Source of the DNA: Mimachlamys varia
Lineage: Eukaryota > Mollusca > Bivalvia > Pectinida > Pectinidae
Assembly (NCBI GenBank): GCA_947623455.1
Contig: OX392536.1
Span: 8,427,282 to 8,491,281, forward strand
Reading direction: 5' to 3'
Length of the DNA stretch: 64,000 bases
Shown: in pieces, positions 48,401 through 59,892 of the stretch
Layout of the letters: each line of letters starts with the position of its first letter
How positions within the stretch are numbered: position 1 is the stretch's first letter
Made by a program: the position numbers and the translations under genes
Notes under the pieces: model-generated
Told to the model about the DNA's origin: nothing
Database searches by the model: none
What the model saw: only the letters and a program-made list of their open reading frames with translations

Positions 48401-48523
48401 TTTTTTTGTGACCTTTGTTGTCGGTGTAACCTTTGTAACCCTTGCCTCGACCTCGACCCCTATAGCCTGACCTTAATCTCGGTCATTGCCTTTTGATGTT
48501 GCTTTACCAAGTTTGTTAAGAAT

Positions 48524-49421
48524 TTAATCGAATTTGGTCTCGATGTTTGAGGACATTTTTTCCTCCAGGCTTTTCAGCTTTTTATCAAATTCTTTACTCA
48601 GGTCCGAAGCGTACTGTTGGTCAACCTCACAGTTGACAGCATGACTTTGACCTTTCTTTTTTTGATATTGCTTGTCAGTATTACTCTGCTTGTCCATTGT
48701 GCCAGACACAGAAAGGGAAATTTCTTTATCAACAACACGTATCTCACGCAACAACTCATCGGAATTTTGCAGTGAGTCGTATTTGTGACGTGTCTGACTC
48801 TTTAGCCTTTCAGACCTAAGTGGCGTCCAGAACTTATGCCTAAGCATGTCATTTCTGGATGACCGTTGGAGAGACCCATTGTCTATGGCTGTCTGTAACA
48901 GGGTTTCTAATCTGCACCCAAAATCAGTGACAGACTCACCTTGTCTTTGTAACGAGTTAAACAAACTGTTGCATCAACATACCATGAGTGGATATATCTC
49001 CGAACAATGTATCCAACTTGCGGAGTATATCTGCTATGGTTGGTCTCTCTCCCAGGGATATAAGCATCCTTCCGGCTGTACTCCTTAATTAGCGACGTTC
49101 TGTCTATACCAAAGTACTCGGGGAAACTTCCTCATCCCCATGCAGGCAACGGATCTCATAACGCCATTCCTGATAGGTTACCTCCCCTTTTGGAAGGGGG
49201 TCACTACCAAAAAATAAGGGGATTTTCGGGAAATTGTGGGAGACTCGACCAGAAATTGTCTCATTCAGACCAGTGTTATGAGTAAACACTGAACTGGTCC
49301 GATCTCTTGGTAAGAGTGGTATGTTACTAGTGTGCTGGGGCTTGGAGGCAGCAGTAAAGCTGACCTCCTCCTTCACCGGCATTAAACGGTATTTACCAGA
49401 GGCAAGAAGACGTTTTAACAT
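48524..49421 (-). pseudogene. Gag region of the gypsy-type element
   Basis: Two open pieces. The upstream one (49,421-49,104) contains PKIPLFFGSDPLPKGEVTYQ followed by EWRYEIRCL, the F-x-G..P..KGE..Y..W pattern of Ty3/gypsy Gag capsids. The downstream one (48,964-48,524) has FNSLQRQGESVTDFGCRLE and a charged C-terminal coiled-coil-like tail (KEFDKKLKSLEEKMSS). A frame break separates them near 48,965-49,103. Gag would form the particle shell. Confidence 0.75.
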
Positions 49422-50370
49422 GTCCTGATCTGAAATTGAGATTCAGCAAGCACAGATGCATGCGAGTTGGAATAACCCTTAGCTAAGTTTCGATCTTTAA
49501 TCGAATATGGAAGAATCTCAAGAAATGCTAGCTTAATCTGGGGATAGCTGGAACAAACTTAAACGAATTGGTTCAACTTGGTGTTAACAAAAGCTGAACA
49601 CTCCTCATCAGAACTATGAGTCAAGTAAATAAACTTGCCCCGCTTAGTAGTATGGTCACATGTACCAAGCCAAATGTATAATGCAATTAACTAATATTTT
49701 CTGATGATCTTATACAAGTTTTTACAAAGGTAATTCAAACCGAAGTCAAATGTTCCTCCCGCCTTTCAGTCTCTTAACCGGACTGGCGAATCAAATCATG
49801 GTGATGTTTTAGTGCAAACCCTTTGCTAGAACTCAACAATACCGGTTTTCCTGTTCATATATTACTTGGTACTGCTATTGGTCTTTCAACAAACTCTGCT
49901 AACTTATTTAAACTCATTCCAAGTATAATCCTAAAAAAGACATATATAACAAATAATCTCAAATTACACCAGGTCAATATCCCTCAATACACAAACCTGC
50001 TATACTCTTATGATATACAGGGGAAACATACAACCTTTCACTCAATGAATAGTAAAGCACTTACCTGTTCTTCATGGGTCAGGTGGGTGCTGGGAATACA
50101 TGATAGTGCTATGGTGGTAGTGCAAATGAATGATACCAATGGCAATAAAGGTGAATGATGATTCTAAATGATGACACTGAGATGGTGATGACACTTAGAT
50201 ATTGATGATGTAGCAGACAGGAAATTGGTACCTGGTAAAACACATGCCGCCGTAAACAGTTCTCTGCAACAGTCGGAAGCCACAGATTCCTAGGCTCTAC
50301 ATCACCCAAAATGTAACGTGCCCCAACATGTCCGTCGGACTTGTTCCATCTTCTCTCAATCACCTATATA
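49422..50370. other. Retrotransposon leader region
   Basis: Sequence between gag and the Tc1-like element; no gene. It would be the element's 5' untranslated region, possibly with further decayed gag. Confidence 0.4.
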
Positions 50371-51315
50371 CAGTTGTGGGATCGCACAACGTTACACAAT
50401 GTGCGGTGTGCGCACGATGGGCGAACGGTGTATGCACGATGTGCGAACGATGCGATCCTGGGCGATTATTTCTAACGCACATGTGGGCGCACGATAAACT
50501 AACATTGTGCGATGACAATCGTGGTTGATGTAAAATGAGAAATGGCTTAACACTAATATACGGTTTCGCGCTAGTTAAAACGTTTTAAGCATGTCTCTAC
50601 GTTTAACTACATACATTAGCTGATATTTCTATCTAAATATATTTTTTTAATTAGGAATAGTGTTTTTGTAGTTTTTGAAACTAACCAAATAGACACATGT
50701 AAACTTTTAACACATGTTGACAAGTTCTTATTCAGGTAAATATTGCCAGTTTTTACCGAGTTATACAATATGTACCTGTACATAGACCATATACGTATAT
50801 GTCTCTTGCCCGGGGCACTTACAACACTCGCCTTGGTGTGAAAACACAAGTACAGTGGTGGGGAGGGGGGGACGGGGTGTTCAAATAACTAATTATAAGA
50901 GTCCAGTTTTATAAAGGTCGCTCGGTAATGGCTGTCGTAGCGGATCGCCGGACACGGGACAGGGAAAACTCTGACATTTTATTTACCTGTTCTGTTACCT
51001 TGGAACTGAACCCGCACTTGACTGTCTCCTAGTCACTGTAATACTGTTTAATGTATATTGTAAAATTAGTATTAATACCAATAAATATGATGCGAATTTA
51101 TAAAGTTTTTCTACAAGAGGGTTCCATATTTTTTTTCATTCCGTAATATTAATCGACCAATTGTCAAAATCGTGCGTGAGTGTGATGAGAATCACACACA
51201 TAAACGCACGATCTTTACATCGCCCCGTTGTGCGCAACATGGGCGAACGATGTGTGCACGATGTATGTACGATACACGAACGCATTTTTTGGCGCGTTGT
51301 GCGTTACCACAACTG
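50371..51315. mobile_element. 945-bp Tc1-like non-autonomous element
   Basis: TA|CAGTTGTGG at 50,369-50,379 and CCACAACTG|TA at 51,307-51,317, so a TA target duplication with terminal inverted repeats that extend with mismatches (GATCGCACAACG against CGTTGTGCGTTA). Both subterminal regions are rich in GCGAACG / GCACGATG motifs (50,400-50,460 and 51,225-51,280) in inverted order. No transposase. Confidence 0.75.
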
Positions 51316-51484
51316 TAGCTATACAACATACAGAAGTTTCGCTAACACCGGATGTGACGTCGGCGTATCCGTATCTGGAGAACACTTCTCACCACTGGCC
51401 TCAACCAGTTACACAAAATAGTGTCATCATATGACCTTGGCTTCATTCATCGTTGATCAGGTGCCGATCACTACGTGAGCGCCA

Positions 51485-51687
51485 TGTGTAGCCTTCCTAA
51501 TGAATGCAATCATCACTAGGACGCTAGCGTGTCGTTCATTGTCATTTATTAATCATATATATATCTTACAAATGAAGCCTAAAATTACAATTGATAGAAT
51601 GATTTAGTCCATAGACATATCATTGTAGGATTATATATGTTATTTACTACTATACGAAATAAGGATAAGATAAATGAATGACTTATA
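51485..51687 (-). repeat. 5' LTR of the gypsy-type element
   Basis: Direct-repeat partner of 37,367-37,586 with small differences (for example CATTGTAGGATTATATATG against TTGTAGGATTAAATATG). It is about 17 bp shorter. Confidence 0.75.
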
Positions 51688-52101
51688 ATGATATTAAAAT
51701 ATCACAATACAGTACGTACAGTCTGTCTTACCAGGTCTCAGTTAGATGTCCGGCTACTATGCTGCCCTAGCTGCAACTGATGGGAATAGAGGTTGTGGTG
51801 TGTGAGGAAATGTAACTGCGCATGCACCTAGGAGAATACTTCAAGAGACATGCACAGACATTCCACTCTCACTCAGGTGTGACATATACATATGTAAACA
51901 TATACATGTGGACAGACTAGGCCAGGACTATGTATTGAGTAATACTGAGTAATACTCAGCATGTACAACTATGAACACACAGTCAACATTTGTATAACAT
52001 TAGATGTGCATTTGGAAGATGTTGATATGTGTATATTGTGCAGAAGACAAATATTTTTCAATGTGGTGTATACGTAGTAAGCATTTATTTTTTTGTTCCA
52101 G
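51688..52101. other. Intron 4, right flank
   Basis: Unique sequence ending in a strong acceptor, TTTATTTTTTTGTTCCAG. Confidence 0.5.
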
Positions 52102-52511
52102 CATTACAACAGACAAGTGGAGGCTATTCGGTCAAGCATTTTGAAGTTTCCGGAACTTTCTTCCCACGAGTTTGTCAGGTTCTGTACAGTCGATAACAGT
52201 AAAGGTAGGAAACCAATCCCCCTGAGACTGCGTCAATTTTTCAGAAAGAGATTCCAGAATCACCCACCACAGATCCCTCCCTGTAGAGATGACGACAAAG
52301 TAACACAATTGCGGGAGTGTATCATGGAATTGGCTGAGCACCAGGATCAGTGGGGCAGACAACTTCCTACCAGGTGGCTAAAGCTGGAGATGGATTTACT
52401 GAAATTAAGGGAAGAGGGAACCACGATACTGAGATTGGAGGAAGTCATTGAAATGAACCGAAAGTCTAAGGTACCTCTAGACAATGTGGAGGAGATAAAA
52501 CTAGCTCTGCA
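52102..52511 (+). CDS. Exon 5: end of Roc (G5) and start of COR
   Basis: Residues 241-376 plus two bases of 377. The acceptor is TTTTTTTGTTCCAG and the donor CTGCA|GTGAGT. It opens with an amphipathic helix, then FVRFCTVDNSKG (residues 264-275), which sits where Roc domains have their final strand and G5-like loop. After a basic and proline-rich linker (FRKRFQNHPPQIPP) comes a helix and LPTRWLKLEMDLLKL, a typical opening of the COR domain. The remaining acidic/leucine-rich segment (LEEVIEMNRKSKVPLDNVEE) is the COR helix that leads to the LALQ.YLH motif completed by exon 6. It is clean of stops. The join to exon 6 adds the third base of a Gln codon. Confidence 0.9.
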
Positions 52512-52632
52512 GTGAGTATATACACAGTGATGTGTACACTTAAGGTTCCAACCGGGTGCACTACGCACAGACTTCAATTTATCTGGAGCCTTATATTTCA
52601 CATAATGTGTATTTGTTTTATAATAAAAAAAT

Positions 52633-53835
52633 AGAGAATACCGAAGCGTCAAAAAAACAAAATCCTAACTCAAAATCGATTAAACTAGAGGCAAAATAGG
52701 AACAATTGAAATATGTACATGGAGACCCTTGTAAAAGTACAAGATAATACTACCAGGTGTTTCGGAAGATTAAGGGTATTCTGCTTCATCGACGACACCT
52801 GCCATGTAAATCTTAGTCACATTCAAGTAAGCGCCAATGAAAACCGAGTCATCATTGTCAGTCACAGCAAGTAAGCACACTAATAGGCAAATTCAAAAAC
52901 GTCCAAGTTAATATCACACAAAGATACAGAATATTTCTCGATGAGATCACGATGGCGACCATAAAACGTGCTCGTAATCTTCATCAACCTGCATCCCATG
53001 AATCCCTATGTCGTAAGTTTGTTCGTCAGCAGTTGACATCTGACATTTTAATAATATTGAAATTCGTAAGGTCTATAAGGAATAAATATATTTGATATAT
53101 GTTTGTTATAGATATATGGTATTTTGAAAACGTGTAACTGAAAACCTTCATGTACGTATATAAAGATTGTTCCAAAGTGAGTAGTTCTGCATCCATGTCA
53201 CATATTGAAGAAATTGATTCTATTAAGTTAAGCGTTCTATGTAATGTATGTTCGCTTAACGCTGTATATGGGTGCCACTTAGAAAACAGTGTATATGTGA
53301 TACCGACTTATAGGAAGTACTACAGTGAGCCGCCTTGCCTGCGGCACCCGATAGTGTTCTGCCAGTAATATTATATATATCTATAGGCATGAGTAAAGCA
53401 ACTGATGCTTTCGCGTACAATTTCTTTATTTGTTTATGGAGAGATCTGTGTTGCTAAAACGATTTAAACAACGTTTGCACATATTCATTAACATTTATAC
53501 TTTTGACTCTCGTTTTGCATTACAGTGTCGCCTGTCGCTTGACTTATAGGACCAGCATTTAATTTAGCACTGGCACAAGAGTGTACTTACGTACTTTACA
53601 TGTACCAAAATAAACCGGTCTATCTCGTCTCTTCTCTGTAAAGTGTCCTACGTCCTACATGGCGGGTGTCGTCGATGAAGCAGAAGACGCTTACTCTTTC
53701 GGAACACTTGGTCTTATTCTCTTGTGCATTTACGAGAGTCTCCATGTAAATCTCTCTTTTGTTCCTAGTTTGCCTCTATTTTAATCGATTTTGAGTTCAG
53801 ATTTTGGTTTTGTTGACGCTTTAGTATTCTCCGAT
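52633..53835. repeat. Inverted repeat pair 1 of a dispersed family (arms about 200-240 bp)
   Basis: The left arm 52,633-52,870 starts TAGAGAATACCGAAGCGTC, and the right arm 53,640-53,835 is its inverse, ending GACGCTTTAGTATTCTCC. Shared parts include CATGGAGACCC / GAGTCTCCATG and CTTCATCGACGACACC / GGTGTCGTCGATGAAG. The same family occurs at 57,583-57,900 and 59,893-60,086. It lies within intron 5 of the gene. Confidence 0.85.
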
Positions 53836-54249
53836 TTATTTTTTGACACAATTAACGACCGGTTTATCCAATGTTTTAAATTTAAACTATTTTGCGCAGA
53901 TCATTGCATCAACATCCTTCCCAACAGCATTCCGAGATCTAAATTTTTTTATTCTTGTTCTTTTACCTCGCCCCTCCTCTCCTTCCATTTTGGAATATTC
54001 CCTCCTCTCCAACAATAATACTGCACACGTTTCAATAGCATTTGATAATTACAAACACTTCAAAGTTGTATGTCGAAACAAACGGAATTTGATCGTATGT
54101 TTTGTTTGTTGTTTTTGTTTTTTGTTTTTTTTTATTATTTTGTTAAACGGGTAGAGGCCCTTTATCAAACGAAAGTTATAAATCTAGGCCGTTTTGGCTT
54201 CTCCACATTTTGAAACAATAACAGTTTTATTGATCTTTTGTCTGAGTAG

Positions 54250-55204
54250 GTATCTTCACTGCACGAGGTCTGTGATCTATTTCCCGGAATTCGACTACGT
54301 CATCAACGACCCCCAGTGGCTTGCGGACTGTTTTGGCCTCCTTATAACCGATGACCAGTTTCTCCCACAAAACGATCTCGTGCTTGCCCGGGACCTAGAG
54401 AATTACAAGACCAAGGGCGAATTGACTCAGAAGTTGATAGACGGCCTTCTAAGCCTAAAACAAAATCAGGATTTCTTGCCCCATAAGTCAATACTCATGG
54501 CTTTGATGGAGAAATTTGGACTTGTCGTACGGATAATGATTTCAGAATCCAACACAGCAAGTGAACGCTTCAGTGAGACGTACACCATTCCAAGCAAACT
54601 TATGGAGCTAGGAAACATCGATGGCGTCACCAATGAAGTCAATGGCCTTAAGCGGAGGAATCTTGATGTCTCAAAAACATTGTGCTTCATATTCCATGAT
54701 GTCTTTGTACCAGAGGAGCTCTTCCACAGAGTCTTTGCCACGATTCTGAGGACTTACAGAACAGCACCACTATCAGCAAGACACGTAGAAGACGCACACA
54801 GAAGAAACCGCCCGACGACAAACGACACGAATTGCCTTTACAGAGGGTTTGGCTGCTTCGAAGTCAACGATCTGTGCAGGATGATCGTGTCGATGCACTG
54901 GGAGCGGTCTACGATTGCTGTGACATTGTTCAGTCCTTCAGAATCCAAACTTCCTTCAAATTCTGGAACGCTGGTTAGAAAATCTCTGGAGCAGATTCTA
55001 CAGGAGACTCTACAGATGAGTAACCAGCAACACTTTCAGTACACTCACAAACTGCACTGTAACTTCCACCTGAGCCCGTACGACACTCCAGTAGAGCTGT
55101 ACAGCGTCATCCACGCAGAGGGTGGCATGTCCTGTAAAGGGGATGAATGTCGAGGACAGCATCGACTGACACAATCGGACATGTCGTTTTGGGACATAGC
55201 AAAG
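54250..55204 (+). CDS. Exon 6: COR domain
   Basis: Residues 377-695, the largest exon. The acceptor is TTTTGTCTGAGTAG and the donor GCAAAG|GTAAAG. It completes the LALQ.YLH motif and continues with VIYFPEFDYVINDPQWLADC (about 385-404), the hallmark COR signature in which a strand is followed by DPQWL. Next are a winged-helix-like section with FLPHKSILMALMEKFGLVVR and a strand-rich second half with cysteines and histidines near the end (HKLHCNF, CKGDECRGQH). In ROCO proteins COR mediates dimerisation and couples GTP hydrolysis to the output domain. A YLHC variant replaces the more usual FLH-D/E sequence. No stop or frame break; length is in the range expected for COR. Confidence 0.9.
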
Positions 55205-56201
55205 GTAAAGATATTTTTCATGGTGTTAATAAGCTATTCGATGTTAATTAAGGATTGACCACATATTTTAGGGTTATACAGTAAATACCAAAACAAAATG
55301 TGTGCACTTTGCATAAATCCGCAAAACGGTTTCTGCGAAAAAGTGCACATATTTTTTTTTCGGTATACACGGTAGAACCCTCATCAAAATTTGGACATTC
55401 CCAATAATTTCATTTCTAATGATAAATATATAAGACATAGAGGATAACTGTAATGGGTCACTTTTTCACGGGACGAATTACAGAAATATCGAGTGGGGTC
55501 ATTTTTCTACAGATGGCCATGTAAGATTTCTACTGAGAAATAACGGCCCCGGGTAACTTTTACCACGTAGAATAATGATTCTGGGTAGTTTTTTGATGCC
55601 GGGTCACTTTTTCACGTTACACTGAAAAAAACCTTATACTTTCACTGCAAAATCTTATATTTTCACGGCAAAATCTTATATTTTCACGGCAAAATCTTAT
55701 ATTTTCACTGCTCATCACTGATGATTTGGTATTAATTATGACAAAAATTTATGATGGTTTTGCGAAACACACGAATGTGCATAAATTTCACCTCTTAACA
55801 ACTTCAACCAATCAGAAGTTTAATTACAAAATACCACGCCAAACATGGCGGTATATGACGTCATCTCTTTTTGCGTTATCTGGTTTTTGAGGTTATGCGA
55901 TGTACCCTGAAAAAGTTTAAAATTTGGGAAATAGGCAAAATTAAGCTATTTTAATTTAATCCCCAATATTACATCAGTATCTCTGACAAAACTGAACCAT
56001 GGGTTTTTCCTTGTTTCTGAATAGATGGAACAAATATTATACGAGATATTTGTTATGTAAAAGAAAAAGATTTATATTAGGAACTTTATGTAATATTCTT
56101 AGGGCATGATAAGAGTAAAAGCTTATTCTCCAAAAACTCAAATAACTGACTTTGATATAGTTGTTTAATACCTTCCCTGATTAGTAACTTTTATCTTGCA
56201 G
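55205..56201. other. Intron 6
   Basis: Contains a short direct triplication, AAAATCTTATATTTTCAC, at about 55,650-55,710. No exon candidate. Confidence 0.6.
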
Positions 56202-56238
56202 ATTTCCACACAGCTACATGGACAGGGATTCAGTCACC
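56202..56238 (+). CDS. Exon 7: 37-nt linker exon
   Basis: A small exon between acceptor TTTTATCTTGCAG and donor CACC|GTAAGT, giving ISTQLHGQGFSH (residues 696-707) plus one base. It starts in phase 0 as exon 6 requires and ends in phase 1 as exon 8 requires, the main reason for accepting it. It provides a short linker between COR and the first death-like domain. Confidence 0.75.
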
Positions 56239-56471
56239 GTAAGTACAATTCATAAATATGAACGATTAGCTATATTAGCATTAAGCTAAACAAACAATAA
56301 TGATTTTATTGAAGTTTTTTTTTTTTGCATAAAAAAATTACCGTTTTAAAGTATTCCTACAGATTCCCATAAATTTAAGTACAAGAGCGTCGTAATACTA
56401 TTCAAGTTATTAATAGAACGCGATTGTTTCTTGCAGTCGTCAAAAATATTATAATGGTTTTAAATGTTTAG

Positions 56472-56777
56472 CACCAGATCAGATTTGCGATGACAGAAGG
56501 CCAACACCTCAGGAGCTCGGTCGACTGTCGTACATGGTTGAAGCCTCCAAATGTCAGCGACTCTTCATCGAGCTTGGCCTGTCCCTACCAGAGATCTCGA
56601 ACATAGAACACGAGGCAAGAAGACTGGCAGTTGTCACCCAGATTACCAAGATGTTTCTGAGGTGGAGCAACACTTACCCGAATGGGACGTTTCGTCAAAT
56701 CAAAACCGCCATGTCGGAGGTTGACATGGCTACAGACACTCTCAGTGAGGCTGTTGGATTAGAATCTGTCTCTCTAG
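56472..56777 (+). CDS. Exon 8: first death-like domain
   Basis: Residues 708-809 plus one base. The acceptor is TAAATGTTTAG and the donor TCTAG|GTAATA. After a short linker (DQICDDRRPTPQELGRL) it shows the pattern of a death domain: CQRLFIELGLSLPEISNIEH, a helix-turn-helix with LGLS and E-I-x-x-I-E, then MFLRWSNTYPNGTFRQIKTA, the conserved LxxW helix followed by T-x-x-x-L/I-x-x-A-L/M. Such domains bind other death domains in six-helix bundles and would recruit adaptors. The upstream TAG acceptor is weak in pyrimidines, but frame and family fit support it. Confidence 0.88.
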
Positions 56778-57582
56778 GTAATATCAAATCTAACGAACAT
56801 AAAAACTTAAATGAGGAATACTTGTACTAAATATTATTAATGAGAATTAAAAACGGTCATCCATTTTTCATATATAACTGCTGGGCAATGTATTTGTCTA
56901 TTCAACAGAAAATGGACTCGTGATCAATTAATTACTAAGACATGATTAATAAATACATTTCTTGATTTTATGATAAATGCTAAAAATAAGTACTATTTAT
57001 AAAATATTCTTTGTTTAATCACATGATGCATCGATATAATATTCCTAACTTGTCACTAAATTACAAAGTTAACAATGACGTGTGAAGAACAGCTAGCTGA
57101 AAATCTTTCATTTAATCGATGATTTACAAAATTCTAAATCTGGATACATTCCAGTGGATATTGCTGGGGTTTATACTATTCTAGACTGAGGAAGAGTCTG
57201 AAAATATTATTTCTAATACAGGATACTCTGGATTTTATACAATGTATTGCCTTTTGATTGCAAATGAGAATGAGAGCGCCAGTTGTATATAAAAAGATAG
57301 AGAAGGACTGGTGATATTTACCCTCTGTTTGTGATAAAAGAGTGATTCCAAAAGAGGCTTGATGAACATTTGCCAGTCTTTATAATGTAAGAAGAGTCGT
57401 AAACGTTTAGCAAACTTAAAGTCCAGATAAGAAACATAGACTTTATGAAAGGGCAACCTACAGGATTGTATATACTTACTCGGAATCTCTATGATGGGTT
57501 TGTTTTGTGCATAAATATTCAGTGGTATTCTGGTTAAAGGAATCGAACTAATTCACCAAGCACGAAAGTTTATGAAAATAAA
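56778..57582. other. Intron 8, first part
   Basis: AT-rich; nothing supported. A second inverted-repeat pair begins at 57,583. Confidence 0.5.
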
Positions 57583-58051
57583 TTAGAGAATACCGAAGCG
57601 TTAACAAAATCATAATCCGAACGCAAACTCGATTAAACCAGGGGCAAAATATGAACATAGGAAAGATTAACATGAAGACCCTTGTAAAAGTACAAGAGAA
57701 TAAGACCGAGTGTTCCGGAAGAGTAAGCGTCCTCTGCTTCATCGACGACACTCGACATGTAAATCTTTGTCACATCCAAGTAAACATCAACTTCTGAAAA
57801 TGAAAACCGGGTAACATTGTCAATCATAACAAGTAAACACACTAATGAGCATGCTGAAAAACGTCCATCTTCATATCACTTGAAGATACAGATTATTTTT
57901 AAGCTGAGCTAAGCTGTTCAGTTATTAATAACTCCATTGGAAATTGCATCTCGCTTTATATCTAGGAAAGTGGTTTCTGAAAGGATGGTCTCTTTACTTG
58001 ACGAGTTTGCCTTTTATTTGTTGGAAAAACTTAATAACTTTATTTTTTCAG

Positions 58052-58344
58052 ATGATTTGGAGTTCAATCGTGGACTAGACAGACAACTTGAGGTCAGTGA
58101 TATCAAGAGTCTGGTAAACAACATTGGCAAGGATTATTTCAACCTGTGTCTGGAGCTTGGTCTGTCTGTTCCCACTATAGAACAGTGTGAAATGGATCAC
58201 CACAAAACTAAGCATGCAGTGACGGCGCTCATCAAGCTTTGGATCGAAACCTTCCAAGACTTGGCAACCGTCAGAAGGATTGTGATGGCAATGAAACTGT
58301 GCAGAATGGACTGGCACTCAACAGCAATGTTATACTGTAGTTAG
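58052..58344 (+). CDS. Exon 9: second death-like domain and stop
   Basis: Residues 810-906, ending at TAG 58,342-58,344. The acceptor is TTTATTTTTTCAG. After DDLEFNRGLDRQLEVSDIK it shows YFNLCLELGLSVPTIEQCEM, a death-domain helix pair very like that of exon 8 (FIELGLSLPEISNIEH), then LIKLWIETFQDLATVRRIVM, matching the LxxW..T helix. It is a second, more diverged death-like domain, so the protein ends in a tandem pair, which may help multivalent assembly. The final residues (CRMDWHSTAMLYCS) are encoded by the first unit of the 48-bp minisatellite that follows. Confidence 0.88.
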
Positions 58345-59303
58345 GTCGAAAAATGGAGTGTCACTCAACAGCAATGTTATACTGTAGTTAGGTCGGCAGA
58401 ATGGACTGGCACTCAACGGCAATGTTATACTGTAGTTAGGTCGGCAGAATGGAGTGTCACTCAACAGCAATGTTATACTGTAGTTAGGTCGTCAGAATGG
58501 ACTGGCACACAACAGCAATGTTATACTGTAGTTAGGTCGAAAAATGGAGTGTCACTCAACAGCAATGTTATACTGTAGTTAGGTCGGCAGAATGGACTGG
58601 CACTCAACGGCAATGTTATACTGTAGTTAGGTGTGCAGAATGGACTGGCACACAACAGCAATGTTATACTGTAGTTAGGTCGGCAGAATGGACTGGCACT
58701 CAACAGCAATGTTATACTGTAGTTAGGTCGTCAGACTGAACTGGCACTCAACAGCAATGTTATACTGTAGTTAGGTGTGCAGACTGAACTGGCACTCAAC
58801 AGCAATGTTATACTGTAGTTAAGTCGGCAGAATGGACTGGCACTCAACAGCAATGTTATACTGTAGTTAGGTCGGCAGAATGGACTGGCACTCAACAGCA
58901 ATGTTATACTGTAGTTAGGTCGTCAGAATGGAGTGTCACTCAACAGCAATGTTATACTGTAGTTAAGTCGGCAGAATGGACTGGCACTCAACAGCAATGT
59001 TATACTGTAGTTAAGTCGGCAGAATGGACTGGCACTCAACAGCAATGTTATACTGTAGTTAGGTCGTCAGAATGGAGTGTCACTCAACAGCAATGTTATA
59101 CTGTAGTTAGGTCGAAAAATGGAGTGTCACTCAACAGCAATGTTATACTGTAGTTAGGTCGTCAGAATGGAGTGTCACTCAACGGCAATGTTATACTGTA
59201 GTTAGGTCGTCAGAATGGACTGGCACTCAACAGCAATGTTATACTGTAGTTAGGTCGGCAAAATGGACTGGCACTCAACAGCAATGCTGTACTGTAGTTA
59301 GGG
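58298..59303 (+). repeat. 48-bp minisatellite overlapping the stop codon (about 21 copies)
   Basis: The unit runs GGCAGAATGGACTGGCACTC then AACAGCAATGTTATACTGTA and GTTAGGTC (48 bp; some units 47 bp). The first unit is the last coding stretch of the gene, including its TAG. Variants alternate (GGAGTGTCACTC in place of GGACTGGCACTC). Only the first copy is translated in the model; the remainder would be 3' UTR. Confidence 0.97.
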
Positions 59304-59892
59304 GTCTATGCTGATACAGAAAAATGACGTAGTGTGATATTGTAATGTACAATGCAGGAAACCTATCCGAGTATGTTACGTTACATATACAGCGTGTCAT
59401 GTGTGACAAATCGAAAACGAATGCACAACACATTATATTTTTTTTTAACTCAAATTTAACTGTGAATGTTATCCTCTACGATGCATAATTTTTCTGGCGA
59501 GGTAAATGTGTTTTGAGGTGATTTTCAAATTAGGTAAGGACCAACATTATAGAGTTAAAATCATGTTAGCCGTCATTTAAAAGATATTCTAAAGAGGAAC
59601 GAAAAAAAGAAAATGTTTTTATTGAAACATTTTAAAAAGTATTAATGATAAATTTTTGAGATATTTTAGTTAGAATTGGTTTCCTAAATTCATTTGCTTC
59701 ATCGGTTCAGTTGATTTGTTCTTCAAAACACGATTTGGTCGAGCAAAGCATGTGAATGTATTTGATATTCCGATAAAATGAAAAACACCTGGCTCAAGTT
59801 ATTCAAAAGGTGACTAGCTTAATCAGTGGTATTTGTTTCTCTCGAATCTAAAAGTCTAAACAATTGATTACAACGTTTCAACTTTCAATTAT
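59304..59892. other. Region after the minisatellite
   Basis: Probable 3' UTR or downstream DNA; no open frame or clear repeat. Confidence 0.4.

Larger units (their letters stand above)
37367..51687 (-). mobile_element. Decayed Ty3/gypsy-type LTR retrotransposon with nested insertions (14.3 kb)
   Basis: Two direct repeats of about 200-220 bp bracket gag, protease, reverse transcriptase, RNase H and integrase remains, all on the minus strand and in Ty3/gypsy order. It lies in intron 4, antisense to the host gene. Nested inside are a SINE (38,306-38,811), a 5,954-bp insertion (41,801-47,754) and a Tc1-like short element (50,371-51,315). Stops and frameshifts in every gene show it is dead. I could not identify a target-site duplication at the outer ends, so exact borders are uncertain. 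Confidence 0.85.
13661..58344 (+). other. Gene span: Roc-COR protein with two death-like domains (9 inferred exons)
   Basis: Exons: 13,661-13,722, 33,324-33,635, 33,766-34,023, 36,275-36,408, 52,102-52,511, 54,250-55,204, 56,202-56,238, 56,472-56,777, 58,052-58,344. Every junction keeps frame: intron phases in order are 1, 1, 1, 0, 2, 0, 1, 1. From ATG 13,707 this gives 2,721 coding bases, or 906 residues and a TAG stop. Domain order is Roc GTPase (about 20-300), COR (about 300-690), then death-like domains at about 720-800 and 815-890. ROCO family GTPases use the COR domain for dimerisation, and death domains assemble signalling complexes; animal relatives act in apoptosis and immune signalling. 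The cellular role here is inferred. The gene is long because introns 1 (19.6 kb) and 4 (15.7 kb) are filled with repeats. Confidence 0.8.

Noticed and set aside
37362..51692. Target-site duplication of the LTR element
   Set aside because: The 5 bases outside the two LTRs (TACTT and AATGA or ATGAT, depending on the border) do not match, so none was reported.
52132..52362. Minus-strand frame opposite exon 5, and similar ones opposite exons 6 and 9
   Set aside because: These are shadows of the plus-strand coding exons.
58521..58709. 62-codon minus-strand frame in the minisatellite
   Set aside because: Produced by the 48-bp period being divisible by three.
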